Assembly (NCBI GenBank): GCA_017633255.1
Contig: JAGBPS010000016.1
Span: 1-33,319, forward strand
Length of the DNA: 33,319 bases
Direction: 5' to 3'
DNA from: Bacteroidales bacterium
Lineage (GTDB): Bacteria > Bacteroidota > Bacteroidia > Bacteroidales > WCHB1-69
This document shows positions 23,690-32,646 of the stretch, one piece after another. The notes under the pieces are model-generated. The model made no database searches and was not told the DNA's origin. It was given only the letters and a program-made list of their open reading frames with translations. Numbering within the stretch: position 1 is the first letter of the stretch; every line of letters begins with the position of its first letter. Both the position numbers and the translations under genes were made by a program.

Positions 23690-24074
23690 AGTACTTAATG
23701 TTTTAAATGATTAGTTTTGATATAATATTTTTATGTACTTTTGCATTTGGAATGCAAAAATACAGAATTTTCAAACTCATACGTCAATTGTTAATAAATT
23801 ATATTTCAAATACTTGATTATCAACATGATAAGTGATTATTTAACACTGTTGAAAACCTATGATTCTGAAATAAAACACGTTGCAAAAGCAATCCTCGGA
23901 AAAGCGCATTTATCTATATACAAAGATTTTTAAAAATCAAGAGCAAGATATTATTTTTCCTAACTTTTTTTTGTTGATTTTTGTATCATCAAAAAACGAA
24001 GATGTTATTTCTGTTAATAACTTCAAACTCAACAAAGTATAAAAAATCAAACGATCTAAAAATACACAGAAGCG
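23690..24074. other. Gene-free AT-rich region before dnaA
   Basis: Contains the lipoprotein promoter, a + strand TACTTTTG box (23736-23743) that could start a long dnaA leader, and one DnaA-box-like 9-mer, TTATCAACA (23818-23826, one mismatch to TTATCCACA). No cluster of boxes, no heptad or octad repeats, and no convincing -7 box close to dnaA are seen. A 35-codon frame from 23826 has no support beyond its length. An origin here is possible but not shown. Confidence 0.4.
23755..23762 (-). promoter_or_regulatory. -7 box of the lipoprotein/T9SS unit
   Basis: TATTTTTG on the minus strand fits TAnnTTTG, about 66 bases before the ATG at 23689. A TACTTTTG on the + strand lies at 23736-23743, facing dnaA. 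Confidence 0.5.
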
Positions 24075-25523
24075 ATGAACACGGTTACAAAGGATTATAA
24101 TGCGGTTTGGAATAATTGTCTGGCCATCATCAAGGACAACATGGATGACACCGCCTATAAGACATGGTTTGAGCCCATCGTGCCTGTAGCTCTTGAGAAC
24201 TCGACACTGGTCATACAGCTTCCCAGCCACCTGTTCTATGAATGGCTGGAAGAACATTATGTCAACCTATTGAAGAAAGTGATTAAACGGGAACTTGGTG
24301 TTGCAGGAAAATTACAATATAAAGTGCTGATGGAAAAACAGGCTGTTCCTGAGCAGTCCAAAACCATCACCCTGCCCTCCAGCTACCGTCCCGCTGTCAA
24401 CAACCCGGCGGTCAAGCCACCCATCGATGTCTACAACACCCCCAACAAGGTGATTCCCAACCCCTTTGTGGCACCTGGACTGAAGAAGCAGAAAATCAAC
24501 TCCAACCTGATTGAGTCGCTGAATTTCGACAATTACGTCGAGGGCGACTGCAACCGACTGGCACGCTCCGCCGGCTGGGCCATCGCCAAGAATCCTGGCG
24601 GCACCGCCTTCAACCCTCTGTTCATCTATTCAGAAGTAGGTTTGGGCAAGACCCACCTGGCACACGCTATCGGTTTGCAGACCAAGGTGAACCACCCCGA
24701 CAAGACCGTGCTGTATGTCAACTCCGACCTGTTTTTCCAACAGTATATCGAATCGGTGAAAAACGGCAATATCCAGGACTTCATCTTCTTCTACCAGTCA
24801 GTGGATGTGCTCATCATCGACGATATCCAGTTCATTGCCGGCGGCAAGGGCAAAACACAGGAAGCTTTCTTCCACATTTTCAACCACTTGCACCAGAAAG
24901 GCAAACAGATTGTCATCACGGCCGACAAATCGCCAGTGGAAATCACAGGCTTCGAACCCCGACTGCTGTCGCGCTTTAAATGGGGCTTGACTGCCGACCT
25001 GCAAGTGCCTGATTTGGAGACCCGTATTGCCATTTTGCGCAAGAAACTGGAAAACAACGGCATAGAATTCCCCGACGAGGTCATCGACTACCTGGCCCTG
25101 CGCATCACCTCCAACACACGAGAGCTGGAAGGCGCCATGATTGCCATCCTGGCACAGGCTTCCCTCAACCGAAAAGCCATCACCGTGGACCTGGCCAAGG
25201 AGATGATTGACAAATACGTCAAGAGCACAGCCAAGGAGATCTCCATCGAATATATCCAGAAAGTCATCTGCGACCATTTCCACATCTCCATCGACATGAT
25301 CAACGCCAAGACCCGTAAGAGAGAGATTGTGCAGGCCCGCCAGCTGAGCATGTATTTTGCCAAGAAATACACCAAACTGCCGCTCTCCACTATCGGTGCC
25401 TACTGCGGAAACAAGGACCATGCCACCGTGCTGCACGCCTGCCGCACCATCAACAATTTGTACGAGACAGACAAGAAAATCAAACTCGCCATCGACGAAA
25501 TTGAAAAGAAAATGAAATTATAA
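24075..25523 (+). CDS. dnaA: Chromosomal replication initiator DnaA
   Basis: A 482-residue initiator. Domain I (1-85, WNNCLAIIKDNMDDTAYKTWFEPI) is followed by a Pro/Asn-rich linker (about 95-140). The AAA+ domain holds Walker A GLGKTH (189-194, Lys192), Walker B VLIIDDIQF (245-253) and the sensor segments (ITADKSP; LLSRFKWG with the Arg finger region). Domain IV (about 375-482) ends with the DNA-binding signature GNKDHATVLHACRTI; the usual GGRDH is here GNKDH. It binds origin boxes and opens the origin. No dnaN or other origin-type neighbours follow; recJ is next with its own promoter. Confidence 0.97.
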   Translation: MNTVTKDYNAVWNNCLAIIKDNMDDTAYKTWFEPIVPVALENSTLVIQLPSHLFYEWLEEHYVNLLKKVIKRELGVAGKLQYKVLMEKQAVPEQSKTITLPSSYRPAVNNPAVKPPIDVYNTPNKVIPNPFVAPGLKKQKINSNLIESLNFDNYVEGDCNRLARSAGWAIAKNPGGTAFNPLFIYSEVGLGKTHLAHAIGLQTKVNHPDKTVLYVNSDLFFQQYIESVKNGNIQDFIFFYQSVDVLIIDDIQFIAGGKGKTQEAFFHIFNHLHQKGKQIVITADKSPVEITGFEPRLLSRFKWGLTADLQVPDLETRIAILRKKLENNGIEFPDEVIDYLALRITSNTRELEGAMIAILAQASLNRKAITVDLAKEMIDKYVKSTAKEISIEYIQKVICDHFHISIDMINAKTRKREIVQARQLSMYFAKKYTKLPLSTIGAYCGNKDHATVLHACRTINNLYETDKKIKLAIDEIEKKMKL

Positions 25524-25589
25524 ATCTCTTTTCAATTTATAAAATTAAAAAAAACACAGCAAGCTGATTCTCTTATCATTTTTTTTTTG

Positions 25590-25597
25590 TATATTTG
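25590..25597 (+). promoter_or_regulatory. -7 box of recJ
   Basis: TATATTTG fits TAnnTTTG, 24 bases before the ATG at 25622 and preceded by a long T run. Confidence 0.65.
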
Positions 25598-25621
25598 CGA
25601 CCTTAAATAAAATATACAACA

Positions 25622-27394
25622 ATGAATAAGAGATGGATTACGTCTGATCTACCTGATGAGTCGCTAGCGGAAGATTTGAGTAAACGTCTTGCCATTGAAA
25701 AACCATTGGCACAACTATTGATTTCCCGCGGTATCACAAGCGTTGAGCAGGCAAACGATTTTTTCAACCCCGACATTGCCAAGTTGCATGACCCCTTCCT
25801 GATGAAGGATATGGACAAAGCCGTGGAGCGACTCTCACGCGCTGTCATCAACAACGAAAAAATCATGGTTTACGGCGACTACGACGTGGACGGCACCTCC
25901 GCTGTGGCACTGCTGTACTCATTTTTGTGCGAAATTATCGGAGCGGAAGCCTCCAAATTCGTCGATTTTTACATTCCCGACCGCTATCTGGAAGGCTACG
26001 GCATCTCCGAAGAAGGTGTGGAATACTGCTACGAGAAGGGTGTTGACCTGCTCATTTCCCTGGACTGCGGCATCAAGGCCAACGACAAAGTCGATATCGC
26101 CAACAAATACGGCATCGATGTCATTGTCTGCGACCACCACCTGGAGGGCGACGCGCTGCCCAACGCGGTGGCTGTGCTTGACCCCAAACGCAAAGACTGC
26201 CCCTACCCCTACAAGGAATTGTCAGGCTGCGGTGTCGGCTTCAAACTGATTCAGGGCTACTGCAAACAGTTTGACCTGCCCGATGAGCTGTGGCTCTCAC
26301 GTATGGACCTGGTGGCCATCAGCATTGCTTCGGACATTGTCGCCATCACCGGCGAAAACAGAATATTGGCCCATTATGGTCTCGAAATCATCAACAAGTT
26401 CCCCCGTATGGGCATCAAGTCCATTCTGGAACAAGCCGGCATTAAGATACATTTCCCGCTGAAAGAAGAAACCATCTTCAGCCGCGTCATCTCCATCACC
26501 GACCTGGTGTTTTATGTCGGCCCGCGTATCAACGCCGCAGGGCGCATGAAGAGCGGCAAGGAGTCTGTGAGACTGTTTATCGTGGAGGATGAGGACAAGT
26601 CCGCCGACATCGGCAACACCATCAACACACAGAACGAAGCCCGCAAGGAGAAAGACCGCAACGCCACCGAAGAGGCTATCCAGACCATCAGGACCAGCCA
26701 TGAATACGAGAAACGCAAGAGCATCGTCATTTACAATCCCAACTGGTTCAAGGGCATTATCGGAATCGTCGCCTCACGACTGGTGGAAGAATTTTACAAA
26801 CCCACCATCGTGCTCACCCGTTCCTCCAACGGTTTGATTACCGGCTCTGCCCGCTCGGTCAAGGAATTCAACATCTACGAAGGCATTGACAGCTGCTCCG
26901 ACCTGCTGGAAGACTTCGGCGGACACAAATTCGCCGCAGGTTTGTCCATGAAAGAGGAAAATCTGGAGGAATTCACCGAGCGCTTTGAGCAATTTGTCGC
27001 CGAGAACCTGGACGAAGACGCCTATATTCCAGAAATCAATGTGGACCTGCCTTTGGATTTGTCGGAAATCACCCCGGGTTTTGTCGCCAATCTCAACCGT
27101 TTCGCCCCCTTCGGACCCGGTAACATGGCTCCGGTTTTCCAGACCAACGGTGTGGTAGAGGACGGTAGCGGCAAGGTCGTCGGAAACAAAGGCAAACACA
27201 TCAAAATGCGTGTGTTATATCCCGACAAGGCCACGGTACCCTTCGACGGTATCGGTTACAACCTGAATGAGAAATTCGACCTGATCACCAACAAAAAGAA
27301 ATTCGACATTGTTTACCATGTGGAAGAGAACACATGGAACAATAAGACCACTATACAACTGAACATCAAAGACATACGAGCAAGCGAACAATAA
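25622..27394 (+). CDS. recJ: Single-stranded-DNA exonuclease RecJ
   Basis: A 590-residue 5'-3' exonuclease for single-stranded DNA in recombination and mismatch repair. The DHH-family metal motifs are YGDYDVDGTSA (84-94, Asp86, Asp88, Asp90), DCG (148-150) and CDHH (170-173). Later blocks are RINAAGRM, the DHHA1 motif GGHKFAAGLS, and a C-terminal OB-like domain (FAPFGPGNMAPVFQ onward). Length is normal. A short DMT-like gene follows 44 bases later. Confidence 0.96.
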   Translation: MNKRWITSDLPDESLAEDLSKRLAIEKPLAQLLISRGITSVEQANDFFNPDIAKLHDPFLMKDMDKAVERLSRAVINNEKIMVYGDYDVDGTSAVALLYSFLCEIIGAEASKFVDFYIPDRYLEGYGISEEGVEYCYEKGVDLLISLDCGIKANDKVDIANKYGIDVIVCDHHLEGDALPNAVAVLDPKRKDCPYPYKELSGCGVGFKLIQGYCKQFDLPDELWLSRMDLVAISIASDIVAITGENRILAHYGLEIINKFPRMGIKSILEQAGIKIHFPLKEETIFSRVISITDLVFYVGPRINAAGRMKSGKESVRLFIVEDEDKSADIGNTINTQNEARKEKDRNATEEAIQTIRTSHEYEKRKSIVIYNPNWFKGIIGIVASRLVEEFYKPTIVLTRSSNGLITGSARSVKEFNIYEGIDSCSDLLEDFGGHKFAAGLSMKEENLEEFTERFEQFVAENLDEDAYIPEINVDLPLDLSEITPGFVANLNRFAPFGPGNMAPVFQTNGVVEDGSGKVVGNKGKHIKMRVLYPDKATVPFDGIGYNLNEKFDLITNKKKFDIVYHVEENTWNNKTTIQLNIKDIRASEQ

Positions 27395-27438
27395 CAAAGC
27401 CAGAAACTCTGTCTCAAACATAACCTCATATTTCCTGC

Positions 27439-27807
27439 ATGAAAGCCGTATATACGATTGTATTGCTGATTATTTCCAACATCTTCATGACCTTTGCCTG
27501 GTACGGCCATCTGAAGCTCAAAGATTTCAGTTGGTTCAACAATCTGGGTTTGCCATTGATCATCTTATTCAGCTGGGGACTTGCATTTTTCGAATATTGT
27601 TTTCAAGTTCCTGCCAACAAAATAGGCTTCATCGAGAACGGAGGACCGTTTTCCATCTGGCAGCTGAAGGTCATACAGGAGGTCATCACCCTGACCGTCT
27701 TCTCCATTTTCTCCATCTTACTATTTAAGAATCAACACTTTACCTACAACCATCTCATTGGTTTCGTCTTTTTGGTGCTGGCCGTATATTTCATTTTCAA
27801 ATCATAA
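27439..27807 (+). CDS. Small membrane protein, DMT/DUF486 family
   Basis: A 122-residue inner-membrane protein with four helices filling nearly the whole length (IVLLIISNIFMTFAWYGHL; LPLIILFSWGLAFFEYCF; IQEVITLTVFSIFSILLF; LIGFVFLVLAVYFIF). The segment FFEYCFQVPANKIGF and the helix plan match the DUF486 branch of the drug/metabolite transporter superfamily, which probably works as a dimer; substrate unknown. It follows recJ by 44 bases and may share its transcript. No terminator is evident after it. Confidence 0.85.
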   Translation: MKAVYTIVLLIISNIFMTFAWYGHLKLKDFSWFNNLGLPLIILFSWGLAFFEYCFQVPANKIGFIENGGPFSIWQLKVIQEVITLTVFSIFSILLFKNQHFTYNHLIGFVFLVLAVYFIFKS

Positions 27808-27849
27808 AATTTATTTTCGAAAAAAGTGAGAAATATCACAAAATATTCC

Positions 27850-27857
27850 TACCTTTG
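27850..27857 (+). promoter_or_regulatory. -7 box of gdhA
   Basis: TACCTTTG fits TAnnTTTG, 42 bases before the ATG at 27899. The same TACCTTTG form precedes the M16 peptidase gene. Confidence 0.7.
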
Positions 27858-27898
27858 CAAACGCAAAATTTAACACTAACCTTTTAAATATAATTAGT

Positions 27899-29242
27899 AT
27901 GGATCTTAAAAAATTAGTAGCCGACGTAACGGCAAAAAATCCGGGTCAACCTCTGTACATTCAGGCTGCAACCGAAGTTCTGGAAACCATTTGCGACTTC
28001 GTGAATGAACATCCTAAATACGATCACTACAAGATCGTTGAAAGAATTCTGGAACCCGAAAGAATTGTGAAATTCAAAGTTACCTGGGTTGACGATAAGG
28101 GTGAAATCCAAGTAAACCGCGGTTACCGTGTTCAGCACAACATGGCTATCGGACCCTACAAAGGTGGTATCCGTTTCCATCCGACTGTGACTGAAGACAC
28201 CATGAAGTTCCTTGCTTTCGAGCAGACTTTCAAAAACTCACTGACTACTCTGCCTATGGGCGGTGGTAAAGGTGGTTCTGACTTCGATCCTAAAGGCAAA
28301 TCAGAAGGTGAAGTTATGCGTTTCTGCCAGGCTTTCATGACTGAACTGCAGAAATACATCGGTGCTGACACTGACGTTCCCGCTGGTGACATCGGCGTTG
28401 GTGGCCGCGAAATCGGTTTCATGTACGGTCAGTACAAGAGACTCCGTGGCGAGCACGTTGGCGTTTTGACTGGTAAAGGTCTGGAATGGGGTGGCTCTCT
28501 GATCCGTCCCGAAGCTACCGGTTTCGGTGCTGTTTATTTCTTGGAAGGCATGTTGGCCGCTAAGAAAGACAAACTGGCTGGCAAACGCTGCATCATCTCC
28601 GGTTTCGGTAACGTAGCTTGGGGTACTGCCCTGAAGCTGGCTGAACTCGGTGCTAAATTGGTGGCTATCTCAGGTCCTGATGGTTACATCATCGACGAGG
28701 AAGGTATCACCACTCCCGAAAAGATCGCTTACATGGACGAACTGAACGCTACCCGTAACAACGTTGTTGAACCTTTCGCCAAGAAGTTCAAATCAGCTAA
28801 GTTCGTGAAGGGTAAAAAAGTTTGGGAAGTTCCTTGCGAAATCGCTATGACTTGCGCTATCCAGAACGAGTTGAACGGTGACGACGCTAAGAAACTGATC
28901 GACAACAAGGTTAAATATGTTGTTGAAGTTTCTAACATGGGTTGCACCGCTGACGCAGTTGCCGCTCTGCAGAAGAAGAAAGTTTCCTTCGCTCCTGGCA
29001 AGGCTGCTAACGCTGGTGGTGTTGCTACTTCAGGTCTCGAAATGAGCCAGAACGCAATGCACCTGTCATGGACCCGTGAAGAAGTTGACGAAAAACTGCA
29101 CGGCATCATGAACAGCATCCACGCTAACTGTGTGAAATATGGTACTGAAAAGAATGGTTACATCAACTATGTCAAGGGTGCCAACATCGCCGGTTTCATC
29201 AAGGTTGCTGACGCTATGATCGCTCAGGGCATCGCCTATTAA
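27899..29242 (+). CDS. gdhA: NADP-type glutamate dehydrogenase
   Basis: A 447-residue hexameric glutamate dehydrogenase, the same length as the E. coli NADP enzyme, linking ammonium and 2-oxoglutarate to glutamate in the cytoplasm. Substrate and catalytic residues lie in GPYKGGIRFH (85-94) and LPMGGGKGGSDFDPKGKS (118-135, Lys124 fits the catalytic lysine). The coenzyme Rossmann motif is ISGFGNVAWG (about 236-245). Codon use differs from its neighbours: Gly, Ala and Val are mostly GGT, GCT and GTT, where dnaA and recJ prefer GGC, GCC and GTC. This fits very high expression. It has its own promoter and a strong terminator. Confidence 0.97.
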   Translation: MDLKKLVADVTAKNPGQPLYIQAATEVLETICDFVNEHPKYDHYKIVERILEPERIVKFKVTWVDDKGEIQVNRGYRVQHNMAIGPYKGGIRFHPTVTEDTMKFLAFEQTFKNSLTTLPMGGGKGGSDFDPKGKSEGEVMRFCQAFMTELQKYIGADTDVPAGDIGVGGREIGFMYGQYKRLRGEHVGVLTGKGLEWGGSLIRPEATGFGAVYFLEGMLAAKKDKLAGKRCIISGFGNVAWGTALKLAELGAKLVAISGPDGYIIDEEGITTPEKIAYMDELNATRNNVVEPFAKKFKSAKFVKGKKVWEVPCEIAMTCAIQNELNGDDAKKLIDNKVKYVVEVSNMGCTADAVAALQKKKVSFAPGKAANAGGVATSGLEMSQNAMHLSWTREEVDEKLHGIMNSIHANCVKYGTEKNGYINYVKGANIAGFIKVADAMIAQGIAY

Positions 29243-29267
29243 TCATCGGATTCATTTCTGATAATAT

Positions 29268-29303
29268 AAAAAACGGGAATCGTAACGGTTCCCGTTTTTT
29301 TTT
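29268..29303 (+). terminator. Terminator of gdhA
   Basis: A perfect 12-bp stem (29268-29279 with 29289-29300; core CGGGAA/TTCCCG), a 9-base loop and a T run to 29303. It starts 26 bases after the stop. Confidence 0.88.
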
Positions 29304-29324
29304 ATCCTAAGCCCCTGGAAAACC

Positions 29325-29460
29325 AGAATTAAAAATTCAAATGTTTAGTGTTTTTCAGCTATGAGTTGCGAGCTGTGGGCTGTGAGGTTAATGGTTAATT
29401 GTTAGCGATTAATGGTTAATGTTTAGTGTTTAGGAGGTTTTGGATTATGGATTATGAATT
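29325..29460. repeat. G/T-rich repeat stretch after gdhA
   Basis: Degenerate words related to the heptad arrays: aaattcaaa, gtttagtg, gagctgtgggctgtgag, ggttaat repeated, gtttagtg, aggaggttttgg and ggattat repeated. The sense strand of gdhA is G/T-rich. The 7-base phase is kept only in parts (for example ggttaatggttaat). Confidence 0.65.
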
Positions 29461-29467
29461 AATTCAT

Positions 29468-29539
29468 TGGCACATTAGCACATTGATAATTTGCACATTT
29501 GCTAATTTGCTAATTTGCTAATTAACTAATTTGCTAATT
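29468..29539. repeat. AT-rich octad array upstream of the M16 peptidase promoter
   Basis: Nine 8-base units: tggcacat, tagcacat, tgataatt, tgcacatt, tgctaatt (three times), aactaatt, tgctaatt. It ends 13 bases before the -7 box. The last TTTG (29531-29534) is close to the expected -33 position. Confidence 0.85.
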
Positions 29540-29552
29540 AAGAAATTTTCAC

Positions 29553-29560
29553 TACCTTTG
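29553..29560 (+). promoter_or_regulatory. -7 box of the M16 peptidase gene
   Basis: TACCTTTG fits TAnnTTTG, 41 bases before the ATG. A TTTG about 19 bases upstream, inside the octad array, has correct -33 spacing. Confidence 0.75.
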
Positions 29561-29601
29561 CAGCGGAAAATTTTTAATCATAAAATTTTAATATATACAA
29601 A

Positions 29602-32508
29602 ATGAAACAATTAATCTCGGGCTTGCTGATTGCCGTTTTCTGTCTCTCCAGCATCAATATTAACGCCCAAAATTACAAGAAAGAGACTTACCAGAACGAC
29701 CCGATGAACGTGATCCATTACACTTTGGACAACGGTCTGCAGGTCTTCATGTCCGTCAACAAGGACGAACCCCGCATCCAAACCCTCATCGCCGTGCGTG
29801 TGGGTAGCAAGAACGACCCCGCCGAATCCACAGGTCTGTCACACTACCTCGAACACCTGATGTTCAAGGGCACCAGCAAATTCGGCACCCTCGACTGGGC
29901 CAAAGAGCAAGTGCAACTGAAGGAAATCGAAAGACTGTACGAAGTGTACAATCACACCACAGACCCCGCCAAACGTAAAGCCATCTACCATCTGATTGAC
30001 TCCGTTTCTTACGAGGCTTCCAAGTATGCTATTCCCAATGAATACGACAAACTGATGTCCGTTATCGGTTCACAGGGAACCAACGCTTTCACCTCTAACG
30101 ATATGACTGTTTATCAGGAAAACATCCCCAGCAATGAATTGGAACGCTGGCTGATAATTGAAAGCGACCGTTTCTCCAACGCCGTATTCCGTTTGTTCCA
30201 TACTGAGTTGGAAACCGTTTATGAAGAGAAAAACATGAACATGGCCAACGACAGCCGTACCGCCTACGAGAAAATGAACGAGGCACTGTTCCCGCATCAT
30301 CCCTATGGCACTCAGACCACCATCGGTACTGTCGAACACTTGAAGAATCCCTCATTGACCAATATCAACAAGCACTACAGGACTTATTATGTACCTAACA
30401 ACTACTGTATCTCCATGGCTGGTGATTTCGATCCCGAAGAAGCTATCAAACTGATTGACAAATATTTTGGCAAACTTCAACCTCGTTTCATCCCTGACTT
30501 CACCTACGTGAAAGAGAATCCTATCCGCGAAGTGAAGGTGGTGGACGTTTACGGCTTGGAAGCCGCTAATGTACAGATTGGTTTCCGTATCGATGCCGGT
30601 ACCGGCTCACGCGACGTGTTATTGGCTGAAATGGCCGACGCTGTGCTGATGAACGGTTCCTGCGGTATCATGGACGAAAATATCAACCAGAAACAACTGG
30701 CACAATACGCCTCCTCAGGTGTAAGCGACCTGAACGATTACGCTTATTTCCGCTTGACCGGCAGACCGAAACAGGGACAGACTCTCGAAGAGCTGAAAGA
30801 CCTCTTGCTGAAACAAATTGACATTCTGAAATCCGGCGACTGGGATGCTGACCTGCTTACTGCCGCTATCAACAACCGCAAACTCAGCCAAATGACTCAA
30901 GTGGAGAGCAACAACAACCGCGCCATGGCTATGGCAATGGCTTACCTCGCCCACATGAGCTGGCAGGATATGCTGAATGAAACCGAAAACATGAGCTTGG
31001 TGACCAAGGAAGACGTGATTGACTTCGCCAGACGTACTTTCAAAGATAACAATTATGTTGTGGTTTACAAACGCCAGGGCGAGCAGCGCGACGTACAGAA
31101 AGTGGAGAAACCCGAAATCACCCCGGTGGTCATCAACCGCGATGTGGAAAGCAAGTTCCTCCAGGATATCAAGAAAATCAAAGTGGAACCCATCAGCCCT
31201 GTATTTGTGGATTTCAACAAGGACATGAAGAAAGGCAAAGCCAATGGCAACGAAATCCTGTATGTCCAGAATACCGACAACGGCCGTTTCCAGCTGATTT
31301 ACCGCTACAACTACGGTTCACTGTATGACAAGAAAGCCGGTATCACCAACAACTTCCTCGACCAATTGGAAAGCGAGAACCGCACCCTCAGCCAAATCAA
31401 CCGTGAAATGTATGACCTCGCCTGCGAATATAACATCGGCTTCGGTGACAAATACGCCCGCGTGTCCATCTCCGGTTTGAGCGAGAACATGGAAAAAGCT
31501 ATCGCCATCGTGGAAGACATTCTGAACCACCCCAAAATGTCTGAAGAATCTGTTCAGAACTCTATCAGCAACGTGCTGAAACAGCGTCAGGATGCCAAAT
31601 CACGCCAGAACACCATCTTCCAGAGAATGCTGTCTTACGCTTCCTACGGCAAGGACAACATGCGCAAATATCTGGTTACCAACGAGGAAGTTCAGAAAAT
31701 CAAAGCTCAGGACATCATCAACCAGATCAAGACCATGACCTCACAGCCGCAGCGCATCATGTACTATGGCGACATGAGTCTTACCGACCTGCAGAAGGTC
31801 ATCACCGACAAGCACAGTGTGCATCCCGCCAAGAAACCCATGAAGCAGAATCCCGACTTCGACCGTCTGCAGACCAAAGAAAACAAGGTGTATTTCGCTC
31901 ACTACGACGCCAAACAGTCACTGTGCCGCCAGCTGAACACCTCTATTCCCGCCAACTGGACCATCAGTCCGCAGGTTGAAATGTACAACGAGTATTTCGG
32001 TGGCAGCATGAACTCCATCGTATTCCAGGAAATCCGTGAGAAACGCTCTCTGGCTTACACCGCTGCCGCTTACTATGTTGAACCCAGCGAAAAAGGCCGT
32101 TACAACTACAACATGACCCATATCGGTACCCAGAACGACAAACTGATTGACGCTTTGGAAGCTTTCACCGATCTGTTGGACAACATGCCGGTTTCTGAAC
32201 TGAACTTCGACATTGCCAAGACCGCTCTGGTGTCAGAATACAGAACTAACCGTATCCGTAAGATGAGCATCATCAACTACTATCTGAACTGCGAGGAAAA
32301 AGGTCTGAAAGCTCCGACCGACAAAGAAGATTTCAACGCCATCCAGAAGATGACCCTCAACGATGTGGTGAACTTCAACAAGACCTACATCAAAGGCCAG
32401 AAACACACCGTGGTGGTTTTGGGTAACGAAAACGAAGTGGACTTCAAAGGCTTGGAGAAATACGGAAAGATTACCAAGCTGAGTTTGGAAGAAATCTTTG
32501 GATACTAA
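29602..32508 (+). CDS. M16 family zinc metallopeptidase (PqqL/insulinase-like)
   Basis: A 968-residue exported peptidase. Residues 1-22 form a signal peptide (LLIAVFCLSSININAQ), so it works in the periplasm or beyond. The inverted zinc motif is HYLEH (81-85) in GLSHYLEHLMFKGT; the third ligand is likely a Glu in ELETVYEEKNMN (about 202-213). That gap is longer than usual because of a charged insert of about 45 residues (about 100-150). The second, non-catalytic half carries the substrate-binding block REKRSLAYTAAAYY. Four repeated lobes, as in PqqL and insulinase, fit the length. It has an octad-linked promoter and a strong terminator and stands alone. Confidence 0.92.
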   Translation: MKQLISGLLIAVFCLSSININAQNYKKETYQNDPMNVIHYTLDNGLQVFMSVNKDEPRIQTLIAVRVGSKNDPAESTGLSHYLEHLMFKGTSKFGTLDWAKEQVQLKEIERLYEVYNHTTDPAKRKAIYHLIDSVSYEASKYAIPNEYDKLMSVIGSQGTNAFTSNDMTVYQENIPSNELERWLIIESDRFSNAVFRLFHTELETVYEEKNMNMANDSRTAYEKMNEALFPHHPYGTQTTIGTVEHLKNPSLTNINKHYRTYYVPNNYCISMAGDFDPEEAIKLIDKYFGKLQPRFIPDFTYVKENPIREVKVVDVYGLEAANVQIGFRIDAGTGSRDVLLAEMADAVLMNGSCGIMDENINQKQLAQYASSGVSDLNDYAYFRLTGRPKQGQTLEELKDLLLKQIDILKSGDWDADLLTAAINNRKLSQMTQVESNNNRAMAMAMAYLAHMSWQDMLNETENMSLVTKEDVIDFARRTFKDNNYVVVYKRQGEQRDVQKVEKPEITPVVINRDVESKFLQDIKKIKVEPISPVFVDFNKDMKKGKANGNEILYVQNTDNGRFQLIYRYNYGSLYDKKAGITNNFLDQLESENRTLSQINREMYDLACEYNIGFGDKYARVSISGLSENMEKAIAIVEDILNHPKMSEESVQNSISNVLKQRQDAKSRQNTIFQRMLSYASYGKDNMRKYLVTNEEVQKIKAQDIINQIKTMTSQPQRIMYYGDMSLTDLQKVITDKHSVHPAKKPMKQNPDFDRLQTKENKVYFAHYDAKQSLCRQLNTSIPANWTISPQVEMYNEYFGGSMNSIVFQEIREKRSLAYTAAAYYVEPSEKGRYNYNMTHIGTQNDKLIDALEAFTDLLDNMPVSELNFDIAKTALVSEYRTNRIRKMSIINYYLNCEEKGLKAPTDKEDFNAIQKMTLNDVVNFNKTYIKGQKHTVVVLGNENEVDFKGLEKYGKITKLSLEEIFGY

Positions 32509-32514
32509 TCAACT

Positions 32515-32570
32515 GAGAACTGAAAACTGAAAGTTGAAAGTTTTCAGTTTTCAATTTTCAACTTTCAACT
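32515..32570 (+). repeat. Self-complementary heptad array after the M16 peptidase gene
   Basis: Eight heptads: gagaact, gaaaact, gaaagtt, gaaagtt, ttcagtt, ttcaatt, ttcaact, ttcaact. The second half is roughly the reverse complement of the first, so GAAAGTTGAAA (32529-32539) can pair with TTTCAACTTTC (32556-32566). It lies between the stop and the terminator. Confidence 0.75.
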
Positions 32571-32605
32571 AAAAAATCCCGGGGCGAGTGCTTCGGGATT
32601 TTTTT
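32571..32605 (+). terminator. Terminator between the M16 peptidase and PPTase genes
   Basis: An 11-bp stem (32571-32581 with 32594-32604; core ATCCCG/CGGGAT), a 12-base loop and T runs on both strands. It can serve both convergent genes. Confidence 0.85.
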
Positions 32606-32646
32606 ATGATGAATTACAGCTGATACAAAATAAGACAAATGGATGT

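Noticed and set aside
23826..23933. Possible 35-codon small protein before dnaA
   Set aside because: No promoter at a proper distance, no recognised motif and AT-rich sequence where such frames arise by chance.
24798..25436. 212-codon open frame on the minus strand inside dnaA
   Set aside because: It is fully inside a clear dnaA with all AAA+ and DNA-binding motifs; no domain is recognisable in the antisense product.
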